A DNA stretch of 64,000 bases from Halobacillus halophilus (GTDB lineage Bacteria; Bacillota; Bacilli; Bacillales; Halobacillaceae): positions 1-64,000 of the forward strand of contig NZ_JAIVAL010000015.1 of assembly GCF_020171985.1 (NCBI RefSeq), in the 5' to 3' direction. Each line of letters starts with the position of its first letter. Position 1 is the first letter of the stretch. This document shows, piece after piece, positions 26,391 through 35,056 of this stretch. The notes beneath the pieces are model-generated. The model had not been told where the DNA came from and made no database searches. It saw only the letters and a program-made list of their open reading frames with translations. The position numbers and the translations under genes were made by a program.

Positions 26391-27364
26391 GTCGCCCTCC
26401 CCATTTCCTTAAGAATATTGGCATGATCTTCCCTTGGATATTCGTATCGACTACTCAGGTTACCGTACATATTAGCTCGAAAGCCCACTTTCACTCCTAG
26501 CTTGTGTAATATACTCAGTGTATCCTGGTTGTAGGAATTACATGGATGCGATACTGTAACAGGGTCCTTGGCTAATACGTTTTTTAGAACGGAAGCATTC
26601 TTTCTATACTCTTTTTCCTGCTCTGTGGCAGGCAGTCTGCCTAAATAGGTAGGATGAGAGTGAGAGTGTAAACCAATTATGTTATGTTCCGAATCCAGCT
26701 GACGTAATTGCTCTTCATTCATCCACAGCTTGCCTTTTAATTGGCCTATATCAACTTGATAGTCTATTAGCATTTGTTCCATGATCTCTTGATAAGGCTC
26801 CGCACCCAAAATCCGATCTCGTATATATCTAAATATCTTATCCTCTTTTGTGTAAAAGGGAAACTCGGTTAGATACTTGGATGGATCAAAATTATTTAAT
26901 GCTTTCTCCACCCTTTTCAAATAAGGAGACGTCTGAACTGCTTTAAGAAAAGCCTGATAAAAGTCATTTACAGAAGCGAAATTAGAACAACGAAAATGCC
27001 GATAAATCTCAATTCGTTCAAGCTCCCCCTCTAATGGTGATGTATAAACAAACCAAAAAGCTTTAATCCCATAGCTTTTTAGCACAGGATAAGCTACATC
27101 GTATTGACATTTTAAATTATCATCAAATGTAATACAGAGATCGTTCTTATCTAACTTTCCTGCTACAGCTCGCTCATACCAATCACTGGCAGATAGAATA
27201 TATTTGCATCCTACAAAATCAATCATATCTGCTAAGGTTGCTGCAGATATCGATCCTTGACCCTTTACATGCTCATCATTATGAAAGTGGTGAAACATAA
27301 GCCCATGCGGAATTGAAGCCAAGTAATTCCCCTCTTGCCTGCCAGGTTTAGTCAATGGCCTCAT
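26387..27364 (-). CDS. NodB-type polysaccharide deacetylase in nonulosonate cluster
   Basis: Carbohydrate-esterase-4-like protein of ~325 residues. The NodB motifs are LCITFDDNLKCQYD (catalytic/metal Asp pair) and LHSHSHPTYLGRL (His ligands), separated by an unusually long ~130-residue insertion. There is no signal peptide, so it probably works in the cytoplasm, on a sugar precursor. It overlaps the neuB-like gene upstream. The start is uncertain: ATG 27,364 has aggagg directly abutting, a TTG at 27,355 has it 9 bases away, and the frame is open to 27,400. It may remove an N-acetyl group before the formyltransferase acts. Confidence 0.75.
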   Translation of the reverse strand: MRPLTKPGRQEGNYLASIPHGLMFHHFHNDEHVKGQGSISAATLADMIDFVGCKYILSASDWYERAVAGKLDKNDLCITFDDNLKCQYDVAYPVLKSYGIKAFWFVYTSPLEGELERIEIYRHFRCSNFASVNDFYQAFLKAVQTSPYLKRVEKALNNFDPSKYLTEFPFYTKEDKIFRYIRDRILGAEPYQEIMEQMLIDYQVDIGQLKGKLWMNEEQLRQLDSEHNIIGLHSHSHPTYLGRLPATEQEKEYRKNASVLKNVLAKDPVTVSHPCNSYNQDTLSILHKLGVKVGFRANMYGNLSSRYEYPREDHANILKEMGRAT

Positions 27365-28433
27365 CCTCCTGATAATTCCGCTTTGCGACTTTCCCTTCAT
27401 ACTCCCAATACAGAAGCGGTGAGATGCCCGTACCTGGACGCTTACACCCTAAATTTTCAGAAGAAAGTAATTCGCCTTTTTTTATTGATTTCGCCGCTAC
27501 TAAACTTTTTCTAACCACTTCCCGGTTGGCCCGTTCCCCCTGTGTAATCCTTTTTAGCTTCTCTCCAAGAGCGGATTCAACTTCCCTGATACTCGTTACC
27601 ATTTCTTTTAGCTCTTCAGGGTCCAAAGAGGCTTTGTGATCTGGGCCTTCCATATCTTTATCCAGAGTGAAGTGTTTTTCGAGGACTGCTGCTCCTCGTG
27701 CTACAGCTGCAATAGGAACAGCAATTCCAAGGGTATGATCTGATAAACCTACTGGCAGCTGGAAGGCTTGCTGGAGGGTATCCATAACCTGTAAATGAAC
27801 ATCCCCAGACGCTGCCGGATATTCAGAAACACAATGAAGTAAGGTAACATATTGTTTTAACCAGCCAAGACCTTCCGTCGAATCATATGCTTCTCGAAAG
27901 TTTGGGAGTGACGGAGATTTACCTCTACAATACCCGTAGGCAAGGACGCCAAGAGCTGCTTCAATATCACCAAGACTGCTCATACCCGTTGATAAAATCA
28001 ATGCTTTTCTAGTCTGACCCAGATAATATAGTAGCGGTGCATTAGTTATTTCTCCTGAAGGGATCTTAATGGGTTCCAGGTTAAAGTTACGATGAAGCAT
28101 TTGAGCACTGACTAAATCAAAAGGTGAAGAAAGAAAAGTAATACCGCTGCTTTTACAATGCTCGATAATGGTTTCATGGTCTTCCCTGCTTAGCTCTAAC
28201 CTTTTCGACATTTCATAATGGCTCTCTTTTTCACTCGTGAGCCCTTTCTGGTACAAAGCTTTCCTGGCCGACCGAGCTACCGAGGCGCTTGCGTTGAACG
28301 TCTGGAACTTCACGGCATCTGCTCCCGCATAAGTAGCTGCATCAACCAGGTCTTTCGCCAGCTGAAGCGAACCGTTATGATTGACACCCGCTTCAGCGAT
28401 GATATAAGTAGAGGAGGACAACAATGGATTCAC
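27348..28433 (-). CDS. Nonulosonate synthase (NeuB/LegI-like)
   Basis: 361-residue synthase that condenses phosphoenolpyruvate with a 6-carbon amino sugar to a 9-carbon acid (sialic or legionaminic type). The N-terminal TIM-barrel has AEAGVNHNG (13-21), AVKFQTF and LSSPFDLVSAQ, IKIPSGEITN, HCVSEYPA, and VGLSDHTLG; the C-terminal part is the antifreeze-like SAF domain (KKGELLSSENLGCKRPGTGI). It overlaps the NeuC-like stop by 4 bases (GTGA); a TTG a few codons inside has better ribosome-binding spacing. With LegG/NeuC- and NeuA-type genes beside it the pathway assignment is strong; the exact sugar is not. Confidence 0.93.
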   Translation of the reverse strand: MNPLLSSSTYIIAEAGVNHNGSLQLAKDLVDAATYAGADAVKFQTFNASASVARSARKALYQKGLTSEKESHYEMSKRLELSREDHETIIEHCKSSGITFLSSPFDLVSAQMLHRNFNLEPIKIPSGEITNAPLLYYLGQTRKALILSTGMSSLGDIEAALGVLAYGYCRGKSPSLPNFREAYDSTEGLGWLKQYVTLLHCVSEYPAASGDVHLQVMDTLQQAFQLPVGLSDHTLGIAVPIAAVARGAAVLEKHFTLDKDMEGPDHKASLDPEELKEMVTSIREVESALGEKLKRITQGERANREVVRKSLVAAKSIKKGELLSSENLGCKRPGTGISPLLYWEYEGKVAKRNYQEDEAID

Positions 28434-29584
28434 CTCTCAAAAAAGTGTTTTTTCAGCAGGCTTGTGAAATCTTCTATAGAAGATAAATGCTGGACTATTT
28501 TTTCTGAACTGTACCCGTCACCATAAGGGTTCACAACTTGAGAACAATCCAAAGTAAATGCTTTTTGAATTGCAGATAAGATTGCTTCTTTTTCGGGAGA
28601 GCAATTAATGACTGAATCTGCTTGCATCCGTCCCTTTTGTCTATCCCCTATGTTTATAGTTGGAATATGAAAAGAAGGAGCTTCCGAGAGTCCGCTTGAA
28701 GAATTGCCGACTACCATATCCACATGACGAAGTGTATTTAGATACCTTAATTGACCAAGAGAAGTATATACTTTCGCGTTTTTTTTCTTATGAACGAATT
28801 TCAAAAGCTGCTCCATAATTGCCCGCCCCTCTGTATCAGCATTAGGCATTGTAAAAATCAGGCCTGTCTCCTTCTCATCTAATTCGTCCAGGGCATTTAA
28901 CAATTCCTCGCACTGTGCACGAGCAGCAGATTTCTCTAAAGTAACAGGATGAAAAGTGATCATTAAATTTTTATCGTAGAATATGAAATCCAATTCTTCA
29001 GCCAGTTCTTGCTTTGTCATTCTAGGCATTTTACGAATGTAATCGAGACCCGGGTACCCCACTTGAAAAATACAATCCGGATTCTCGCCCATCTGCTCGA
29101 CTCTTTGTTTACAAGGAGCAGTGGTCACGAAGTGAAGGTGAGACATCTTCGTAATGCTATGTCTGATTGATTCATCAAAGGCTCCTTCAGTCGTATCACC
29201 CCCGCATAAGTGAGCAATTGGTATTCGTGCAACGAGAGCAGCCTGCGCCGCAGCGAGCAATTCAAAACGGTCTCCAAGTAGAACCACTAAGTCAGGCTTC
29301 AGCCGCTGAAAGGCTTCTGCAAACCCAATCGTTCCAAGCCCCATTGATTTAGCAATCCCCACAGGGGTGTCACTGGAGAGAAGGATCTCAATTTTTTCGT
29401 CAATTGAAAATCCATCTTCCTCGATGGTTTGGTAAGTCAGCCCAAACTCGGGAGAAAGATGCATACCTGTTGCGGCCACTTGCAGTATATAGCTCTTATC
29501 TTCCTTGAGGAGTCTCATCAGCCAGTACAGCAGGCCATACTCCGCTCTAGTACCCGTTACTATACAAATTTTCCTCTGTTTCAC
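28430..29584 (-). CDS. Hydrolysing UDP-sugar 2-epimerase (NeuC/LegG-like)
   Basis: 384-residue enzyme that removes UDP and inverts C2 of a UDP-N-acetylhexosamine (giving ManNAc or its 2,4-diacetamido-6-deoxy analogue). N-terminal GTRAEYGLLYWLMR, the AATGMHLSPEFG segment, VLGDRFELLAAAQAAL, and VGNSSSGLSEAPSFHIPTIN are typical for the group. The start is GTG with agggg upstream. It lies directly before the neuB-like gene, overlapping it by 4 bases, as usual for this pair. NeuC versus LegG cannot be decided from motifs; the presence of dehydratase, aminotransferase and acetyltransferase genes favours LegG. Confidence 0.92.
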   Translation of the reverse strand: MKQRKICIVTGTRAEYGLLYWLMRLLKEDKSYILQVAATGMHLSPEFGLTYQTIEEDGFSIDEKIEILLSSDTPVGIAKSMGLGTIGFAEAFQRLKPDLVVLLGDRFELLAAAQAALVARIPIAHLCGGDTTEGAFDESIRHSITKMSHLHFVTTAPCKQRVEQMGENPDCIFQVGYPGLDYIRKMPRMTKQELAEELDFIFYDKNLMITFHPVTLEKSAARAQCEELLNALDELDEKETGLIFTMPNADTEGRAIMEQLLKFVHKKKNAKVYTSLGQLRYLNTLRHVDMVVGNSSSGLSEAPSFHIPTINIGDRQKGRMQADSVINCSPEKEAILSAIQKAFTLDCSQVVNPYGDGYSSEKIVQHLSSIEDFTSLLKKHFFER

Positions 29585-29602
29585 TTGAGCTGCCCCCTAT
29601 TG

Positions 29603-30595
29603 TTAAATAGCAGATGGACCCTCGCCGGAAAATACATTCTTTTTGTACCATTGATAGGTGCGAGTGATGCCCTCCTCTAAACCGACAAGGGGCTTATACC
29701 CCGTCACATTCATGACTTCAGTTATATCCGGACACCTGCGAGCGGGTGACCCAGCTGTAGCGGGTTTTGAAATAATAGTAAGGTTCTTTCCAACCGTCGA
29801 TATTATTTTTTCAGCCAACGTGCGGATGGTGATCTCAGGGTCTTGATTGCCGATGTTGAGTACTTTTCCTTCCCCATCTTTTTTAAGCATCGATTTGCAA
29901 AGCAAATGGACAGCATCCTCCACGTAGCAGAAAGTCCGCTTATGATCTACGGAAAAAACCTCTAGTTCACTATGGTCAGCTGCTTCATGAGCTTTTTTCA
30001 GTAGTTCTGGAATGACGTGAGATAATCCCATCCTCGGTCCGTAAATATTATGAGGCCGAATAATCGTAAACGGGAGTCCTGATTGCTCGAGCAAAGCCTC
30101 CCCATAAAGTTTTGAGAGCATATAAGAAGTTCTGGGATGGGCTAATTCGGTAAGAGCAATTGGTGTAGATTCAGGTGTAGGGATGGGCAGCTGAAAGTGA
30201 GCCAGGGTTCCTGCATAAACTTCGCTGGTTGAAGCAAACAGCACCCTTTTCAGAGCAGATTGTTTTTCAGCAAAGCTGATAAGATTAAGCAGCATGAGCA
30301 GATTGTCCTTCAGCACTTGATAAGGACGATTTAAGACAGCTGCCACTCCTAAAATAGCAGCGAAATGCACGATATACTCATAATCATTACCTAAAGAACT
30401 GAGACCATCAGGATTCAGTAAATCTGCCTGAACCAGCCTGACATTCGGGCGCTGAATTAACGTTTGAATAAATTCATCGCTCACCCCTCGCGCCATATTA
30501 TCGACAAGGTCAATTTGAAAGCCTTTGTCGGCTAAATAAACAGCCGTATGACCGCCTATGAACCCTGCGCCACCGGTAATCAATACCCTGCTCAT
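29603..30595 (-). CDS. NAD-dependent sugar epimerase/dehydratase family protein
   Basis: 330-residue extended SDR enzyme. The NAD loop TGGAGFIGGHTAVYL is at 7-21, the catalytic region has STSEVY and Y-x-x-x-K as YMLSKLYGE, and the sugar-binding end reads RRCPDITEVMNVTGYKP. The last segment resembles UDP-glucuronate decarboxylases and related epimerases. It overlaps the preceding nucleotide-sugar dehydrogenase gene by 4 bases, so the two probably act in sequence: oxidation at C6, then epimerisation or decarboxylation. A role as LegB-type dehydratase is possible but less likely by these motifs. Confidence 0.82.
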   Translation of the reverse strand: MSRVLITGGAGFIGGHTAVYLADKGFQIDLVDNMARGVSDEFIQTLIQRPNVRLVQADLLNPDGLSSLGNDYEYIVHFAAILGVAAVLNRPYQVLKDNLLMLLNLISFAEKQSALKRVLFASTSEVYAGTLAHFQLPIPTPESTPIALTELAHPRTSYMLSKLYGEALLEQSGLPFTIIRPHNIYGPRMGLSHVIPELLKKAHEAADHSELEVFSVDHKRTFCYVEDAVHLLCKSMLKKDGEGKVLNIGNQDPEITIRTLAEKIISTVGKNLTIISKPATAGSPARRCPDITEVMNVTGYKPLVGLEEGITRTYQWYKKNVFSGEGPSAI

Positions 30596-32025
30596 AAATT
30601 ATCCCCCCTGCCAATACTAATGACATCGCATCCTATGGTGCGCAGTTGAAGCCTCTGTTCATCACTTAAGACGTTATTAGCATCTAAAACTAAGGGCGTA
30701 CGACCGTTTAACCATTGGCGGAAATCAATCTGACGGTACTCCTGATGCCCGACCGCGAATACCATCGCATCATATGGAGCAGATGGAAGCTGCTGTTGTA
30801 CGTCCATCTTCATCTCCTCCCACCTTGGAACCAGCGGGTCATAACAATCCACTATAGCTTCCGATTCGGTAAGTTTCTTTACGAATGGTTCTGATGGTGA
30901 ATAACGAGTATCCCCAACATCCTGCCGATAACTCACTCCAAACAAGGCTACTTTTTTGCCTTTTAAGTCTTGCTTGAAATGGTTGTAAAGCTTATTAAAG
31001 CTGACCATGGGCATCTTACGATTGACTTCCACAGCCCGCTTACAAAACTCAAAATCTATATGAGAAAGCTGATAATATTTTTCCGCGGCAATCTGGGCGA
31101 ATAGCGGATCTTTCGTTAGACAGTATCCCCCTACACCAAACCCCGGCTGCCTCATATTAGAGTGCGTTGGGCGCATGCGTATAGCCTCAATAATTTGAAA
31201 CATATCGATATCTACGGACTCCGCAAATCTTCCCCATTCTTCCATAAAAGCGATTGTCATCGCTCGATAACTATTCTCCAGTACCTTTGCGGTTTCAGAT
31301 GCTGTTGTAGAGTGGAGGCGAGTCATAGGATAGTCTTTCGTATTGATAATGGAGGAAAGAAAGGTTTCGCAGCGATCCCCCGCTTCTTCGGTTACCCCTG
31401 CATAAACACGCCAATAATTGATGATGGAGTCCAAATAATCTTTTCCCGGCATAACTCGTTCATAGGAGTGCGACACATGGACCTGATGTTTGGGTAACCC
31501 TCGCTTAACCAGGGCTTGATTCAACTCAGGAACGACCACGTTCTCGCAAGTTCCAGGAGGCACGGTGGTTTCCACGATAATTAAGGTATCCGGCTGCACC
31601 GACTCACCGATTGTCTGAATAGCTTTGCGGAACCCACTTAGAGGCACATCCGCTTTCCCGCCTTCATAGCTGATATCCAAGTTCACATCTACAATGATCA
31701 CATCCGCCATTGTGTAGACAGATGAATTCGTTACCGCTATTAAATTCCCTGCTCTGTGGGCAGAAGCCAGCGCTTCTTTTAACTGGATATCACTATTCTC
31801 GAAGGGCAATAAACCTTGAGTAATAGCATCTGCACGACGTTTTCCTTCTTCAGTGGGAAGATCCACACCGATTACATCATACAATCTGTTTCCCTCAGTA
31901 TCTTTGGCATTTGAAACAGCCACAGCCATGGCAGCCCCTACAAACCCCAGCCCTTGCACACAGACTACAGGCCGATTCCCCTTCTCCAGCTTTAAAAAAG
32001 ACTCTTCCTTTTCAAACCTACGCAT
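30592..32025 (-). CDS. Nucleotide-sugar dehydrogenase (UDP-glucose/UDP-GlcNAc dehydrogenase family)
   Basis: NAD-dependent 4-electron dehydrogenase that oxidises C6 of a nucleotide sugar to a uronic acid. The NAD loop is GLGFVGAAMAVA, the domain junction has ETTVPPGTCENVV, and the catalytic Cys is in GVGGYCLTKDP. Compared with common family members it has a longer N-terminal part and the insertion ENSDIQLKEAL. The start is set at 32,025 (ATG with ggaggt 6 bases upstream); the longer frame begins inside that ribosome-binding site. 477 residues. A second, fused dehydrogenase is at 42,491-44,767, so the operon can make at least two acidic sugars. Confidence 0.85.
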   Translation of the reverse strand: MRRFEKEESFLKLEKGNRPVVCVQGLGFVGAAMAVAVSNAKDTEGNRLYDVIGVDLPTEEGKRRADAITQGLLPFENSDIQLKEALASAHRAGNLIAVTNSSVYTMADVIIVDVNLDISYEGGKADVPLSGFRKAIQTIGESVQPDTLIIVETTVPPGTCENVVVPELNQALVKRGLPKHQVHVSHSYERVMPGKDYLDSIINYWRVYAGVTEEAGDRCETFLSSIINTKDYPMTRLHSTTASETAKVLENSYRAMTIAFMEEWGRFAESVDIDMFQIIEAIRMRPTHSNMRQPGFGVGGYCLTKDPLFAQIAAEKYYQLSHIDFEFCKRAVEVNRKMPMVSFNKLYNHFKQDLKGKKVALFGVSYRQDVGDTRYSPSEPFVKKLTESEAIVDCYDPLVPRWEEMKMDVQQQLPSAPYDAMVFAVGHQEYRQIDFRQWLNGRTPLVLDANNVLSDEQRLQLRTIGCDVISIGRGDNL

Positions 32026-32060
32026 GGAACTACCTCCCACCCTGCTTCTCGAATTTCAGT

Positions 32061-32753
32061 TTATTTATTCCTCTCGCTTAACAAGAATTCACAGATCGTA
32101 AAATCTAAATAAGTATCAATATCGTAAGAGCGTTCCTGGCTCATCACATAGCTAATGGTTTCTCCTTCTTTATAGAAATCTTTTGTTTTTTTCAGCCACT
32201 CGACTTTAGCTGCATAAACGGCTCCGTTCACCGCATACGCTGGCCTTTGATCTTGCCTTCTAACACTTCGGTCTCCTGGAAGAACAGGGGTAAGAGAGTA
32301 GTCCTGATTTTGATAATACATCCAATCTGGATGCTTAGAGGTTTCCACAACGGTTATACATGCATTGGCCTGGTTATTGATGCAGGTCATCAGACACTGA
32401 TCGATATCCTCCGCCTTCCTAAGAGGAGAAGTCGGCTGTAAAAGAACAATATAATCATAACCTTCTATTTCCTCTAAAGCATGAAGAACTGGAGCTATAC
32501 CTGGAGTCTCATCCAGGGCTAGCTCTCTCGGTCTTACAAAAGGAACTTCCGCTCCCCATTCAGTTGCTACATGGATAATCCCCCAATCCTCACTAGAAAC
32601 AATAAGTCGATCTATAAAGATCGACTTTTGCGCTTCTTCTATAGTCCAGGCAATCAAAGGCTTCCCTGAAATTTTGCGAATGTTTTTCCGAATCACTCCT
32701 TTGGATCCGCCACGAGCCGGAATAACACCCAGCACTTTCTTTCCTTTAATCAT
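32061..32753 (-). CDS. CMP-nonulosonate cytidylyltransferase (NeuA/LegF-like)
   Basis: 230-residue transferase that activates the nonulosonate with CTP. The CTP-binding signature IPARGGSKGVIRKNIR is at the N-terminus, followed by LIAWTIEEA, LLQPTSPLR with the substrate pocket, and NGAVYAAK. The start ATG at 32,753 has gaggtg at correct spacing, and the gene overlaps the PtmE-like gene by 8 bases. Together with NeuB- and NeuC-like products it forms the core nonulosonate set. The product CMP-sugar would be used by the transferase encoded at 33,941. Confidence 0.9.
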   Translation of the reverse strand: MIKGKKVLGVIPARGGSKGVIRKNIRKISGKPLIAWTIEEAQKSIFIDRLIVSSEDWGIIHVATEWGAEVPFVRPRELALDETPGIAPVLHALEEIEGYDYIVLLQPTSPLRKAEDIDQCLMTCINNQANACITVVETSKHPDWMYYQNQDYSLTPVLPGDRSVRRQDQRPAYAVNGAVYAAKVEWLKKTKDFYKEGETISYVMSQERSYDIDTYLDFTICEFLLSERNK

Positions 32754-33798
32754 TATGAAACACCTCATAATATTCTACATTTGCACGCTCATAATCAGCT
32801 ATACGCCCTATGTCGAGCCAATATTCACGAATAGGGAAAATGTACACTCCTCTTTTTTCTTCTATCACTTCTTCAAACAGTGTGGGCATATCATAGAATC
32901 TGTCCTGAGGGATTTTCTTTAACACTTCTGGACTAATTACGTTAATTCCAGCGCTTATGAAATGACGCTCAATCGGTTTTTCTTCAATGCTTAGTAACTG
33001 ATTCTTATCAATCCGGCACACTCCATACGGAATTTGGATATCGTACTCTCTTACACACATCGTTACAGCAGCCTGGTTTTTTGTATGGTAATCCAGTAAT
33101 TTATCAGCCTTCATCTTTGTGAGAATGTCACCGTTCATGACAAGTAAAGGATCTTCTGGTTTTTCCTGAATCAAGCTTAAAGCACCTGCTGTGCCCAACC
33201 GCTCTTTTTCCTTTAAGTAACGAATAGTCGCTCCCCACTTCGATCCATCTCCAAAATATTCTTCTATCATTTCTGATTTATAGTTAACAGACAAATAAAA
33301 TTTATGAAATCCATGATCCATTAAGTTCATAATGATTGTTTCCAATAATGGTTTCTCTCCCACTTTCAAGAGTGGTTTAGGACAATTCTTGGTTAGAGGG
33401 TGCAGTCGGGTACCTAATCCTCCCGCCATGATGACCACCCAGTTACTTCTTAATGTCGGTTTATCTTCCCCATCGACCATTACATCCACTATTTCCTGCT
33501 TTTCATTCACGATGGGTAAATGCTTTATTCCATATTTTTTCATGATGGCTCGAGCTTTTGCAGCAGTTACTTTTTCTTTGGTCATGACGGGGTTCGAATT
33601 CATGACTCTTTCCACAGATTCCGAAAGTGAAACACCTCTAAGAATACCTCTTCGGATGTCTCCGTCTGTTACGGTTCCTATCAACTGCTTTTGCTGATTG
33701 ATGACAAAAGCAATGTGATAGGCCTCTGAATCTATAATTTGCAGTGTTTCGTGGATTGAAGTGTCAGCGGAGATCATCATATTCTTGTATTTGTACAC
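32746..33798 (-). CDS. CBS-domain nucleotidyltransferase (PtmE/LegX-like)
   Basis: 350-residue protein with a pair of CBS domains (about 10-110) and a sugar-1-phosphate nucleotidyltransferase domain from residue 120, beginning VVIMAGGLGTRLHPLT and KNCPKPLLKVGEKPLL, with VMNGDILT as the metal-binding motif. This architecture matches Campylobacter PtmE, a glucosamine-1-phosphate guanylyltransferase that starts the GDP route to legionaminic acid. The GTG start has gggaga 8 bases upstream. It overlaps the cytidylyltransferase gene by 8 bases. Which nucleotide and sugar it uses here is inferred only from this resemblance. Confidence 0.85.
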   Translation of the reverse strand: MYKYKNMMISADTSIHETLQIIDSEAYHIAFVINQQKQLIGTVTDGDIRRGILRGVSLSESVERVMNSNPVMTKEKVTAAKARAIMKKYGIKHLPIVNEKQEIVDVMVDGEDKPTLRSNWVVIMAGGLGTRLHPLTKNCPKPLLKVGEKPLLETIIMNLMDHGFHKFYLSVNYKSEMIEEYFGDGSKWGATIRYLKEKERLGTAGALSLIQEKPEDPLLVMNGDILTKMKADKLLDYHTKNQAAVTMCVREYDIQIPYGVCRIDKNQLLSIEEKPIERHFISAGINVISPEVLKKIPQDRFYDMPTLFEEVIEEKRGVYIFPIREYWLDIGRIADYERANVEYYEVFHND

Positions 33799-33940
33799 GC
33801 CGTTCTCTCCCTTCTTTACTATTTGCCTTCAATAAACCTGAAGGGTATTGTCATAGTATTCGGGAGAACGAGTTTCGGCATGGACAATAGCTTAGATCAA
33901 GACTTTTAAACTAAAATAGGCGGTGAAAAAGGACTTGATT

Positions 33941-35056
33941 TTAATAGTTAAGAATTTGAGAGGCAAAACGCTGATAAGAAATATCACCATCTGCGATATT
34001 CCGCTCTCCTGTTCTTTCCTTAAGTACACTCAGCTCTGTTTTTAACTGTTCATACGAATAAATAAAGGTACCATTCATTTTCTTTTCATAATCGAGCCGC
34101 TTCTTAATTGTTAAGTGATGGAGATAAAAAGCAGGAAGCTGAAACGCAAGTGCCATGTTATCACCGGCTGAAGATGAAGAAGAGACAACAGCTGTGAACG
34201 GAAAGAAAGCGGGCAATAATTCTGCAGGAGCAGATTCATTGAAGACATGGACATTCTGTAAATCCGTGTATTTTGATAAATCTTCACTGGGATGAGGTTT
34301 CACAAATAAGGTGAAGTTCTCTTTAATAATCTTAAATACTCGTTCTAAATAGCGAATTTCTATATCTTTATCTACTAGATTTATCTCTGATAACGGCTGG
34401 CCAAGAAATAAGATACTTTTTTCATACCTGGGTACATCGTCTAACCGAATATCCACAGCATCCGCAAGAGACGCTAAGTATTTGGAAGGTGGCAACCCGG
34501 CTGGCAACGGAACAATGGTTCTCCCTGTTTTTTTATACTCCGGGAATTCACCCTCATCGTTAATGGCTATCCACTTCACAGCTGGATGCATGGCTTGCAT
34601 GTCGCTATATATTTTAGGATAACCAATGAAAGATAAGGCCCACTGAATCATCTTTCTTTTAAAATTTATCCGATGCTTTGTATAGATCCCAAGCCCTTCT
34701 TGCAACATCATAATCTTGGCCTTTGATTTCACACTTTCCTCAATGATACAGGCATTCATAAAATCATTATCTTTAAAAACAATGACTTTCTCAGGCGCAA
34801 GATTACGAGTGAAATCGGAAGCTTTTCTAAAAATTTTTCTATTGTCCCATAAAAGGCTTTTCAAATCTTTTTTTACTCTCGGAAGCAATAAGGAACGCTC
34901 AGCAGTAAAGAGTTCCTCTGCCAATTTATTCACTCTTTCATTGATAGAATAAGAGATAATATAGCATTCCTGCTTTAAGTAAATCTGTATGAAATAAGCC
35001 ATCATTACTTGATAATTAGAACTGGCAACGAAACAGATTTTTTGAGGTTCACCCAC
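33941..35056 (-). CDS. Polysialyltransferase-like glycosyltransferase
   Basis: 371-residue protein without membrane segments. It shows the motif set of bacterial polysialyl-/sialyltransferases with GT-B fold: an acidic-Gly motif in MLQEGLGIY (about 117-125), the HP motif in LFVKPHPSEDL (about 250), and a serine-rich nucleotide-phosphate motif VVSSSSSAGDN (about 290). Such enzymes take sialic acids or relatives from CMP-sugars. It overlaps the flippase stop by 8 bases and precedes the CMP-sugar genes, which strongly suggests it adds the nonulosonate made by this operon. Linkage and acceptor are unknown. Start GTG. A 142-base gap follows before the PtmE-like gene, with no visible terminator. 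Confidence 0.72.
   Translation of the reverse strand: MGEPQKICFVASSNYQVMMAYFIQIYLKQECYIISYSINERVNKLAEELFTAERSLLLPRVKKDLKSLLWDNRKIFRKASDFTRNLAPEKVIVFKDNDFMNACIIEESVKSKAKIMMLQEGLGIYTKHRINFKRKMIQWALSFIGYPKIYSDMQAMHPAVKWIAINDEGEFPEYKKTGRTIVPLPAGLPPSKYLASLADAVDIRLDDVPRYEKSILFLGQPLSEINLVDKDIEIRYLERVFKIIKENFTLFVKPHPSEDLSKYTDLQNVHVFNESAPAELLPAFFPFTAVVSSSSSAGDNMALAFQLPAFYLHHLTIKKRLDYEKKMNGTFIYSYEQLKTELSVLKERTGERNIADGDISYQRFASQILNY

Noticed and set aside
27348-32753. Plain sialic acid (Neu5Ac) capsule
   Set aside because: Core enzymes would allow it, but the dehydratase, aminotransferase, acetyltransferase and PtmE-like genes fit a 6-deoxy diamino nonulosonate better. Not excluded.
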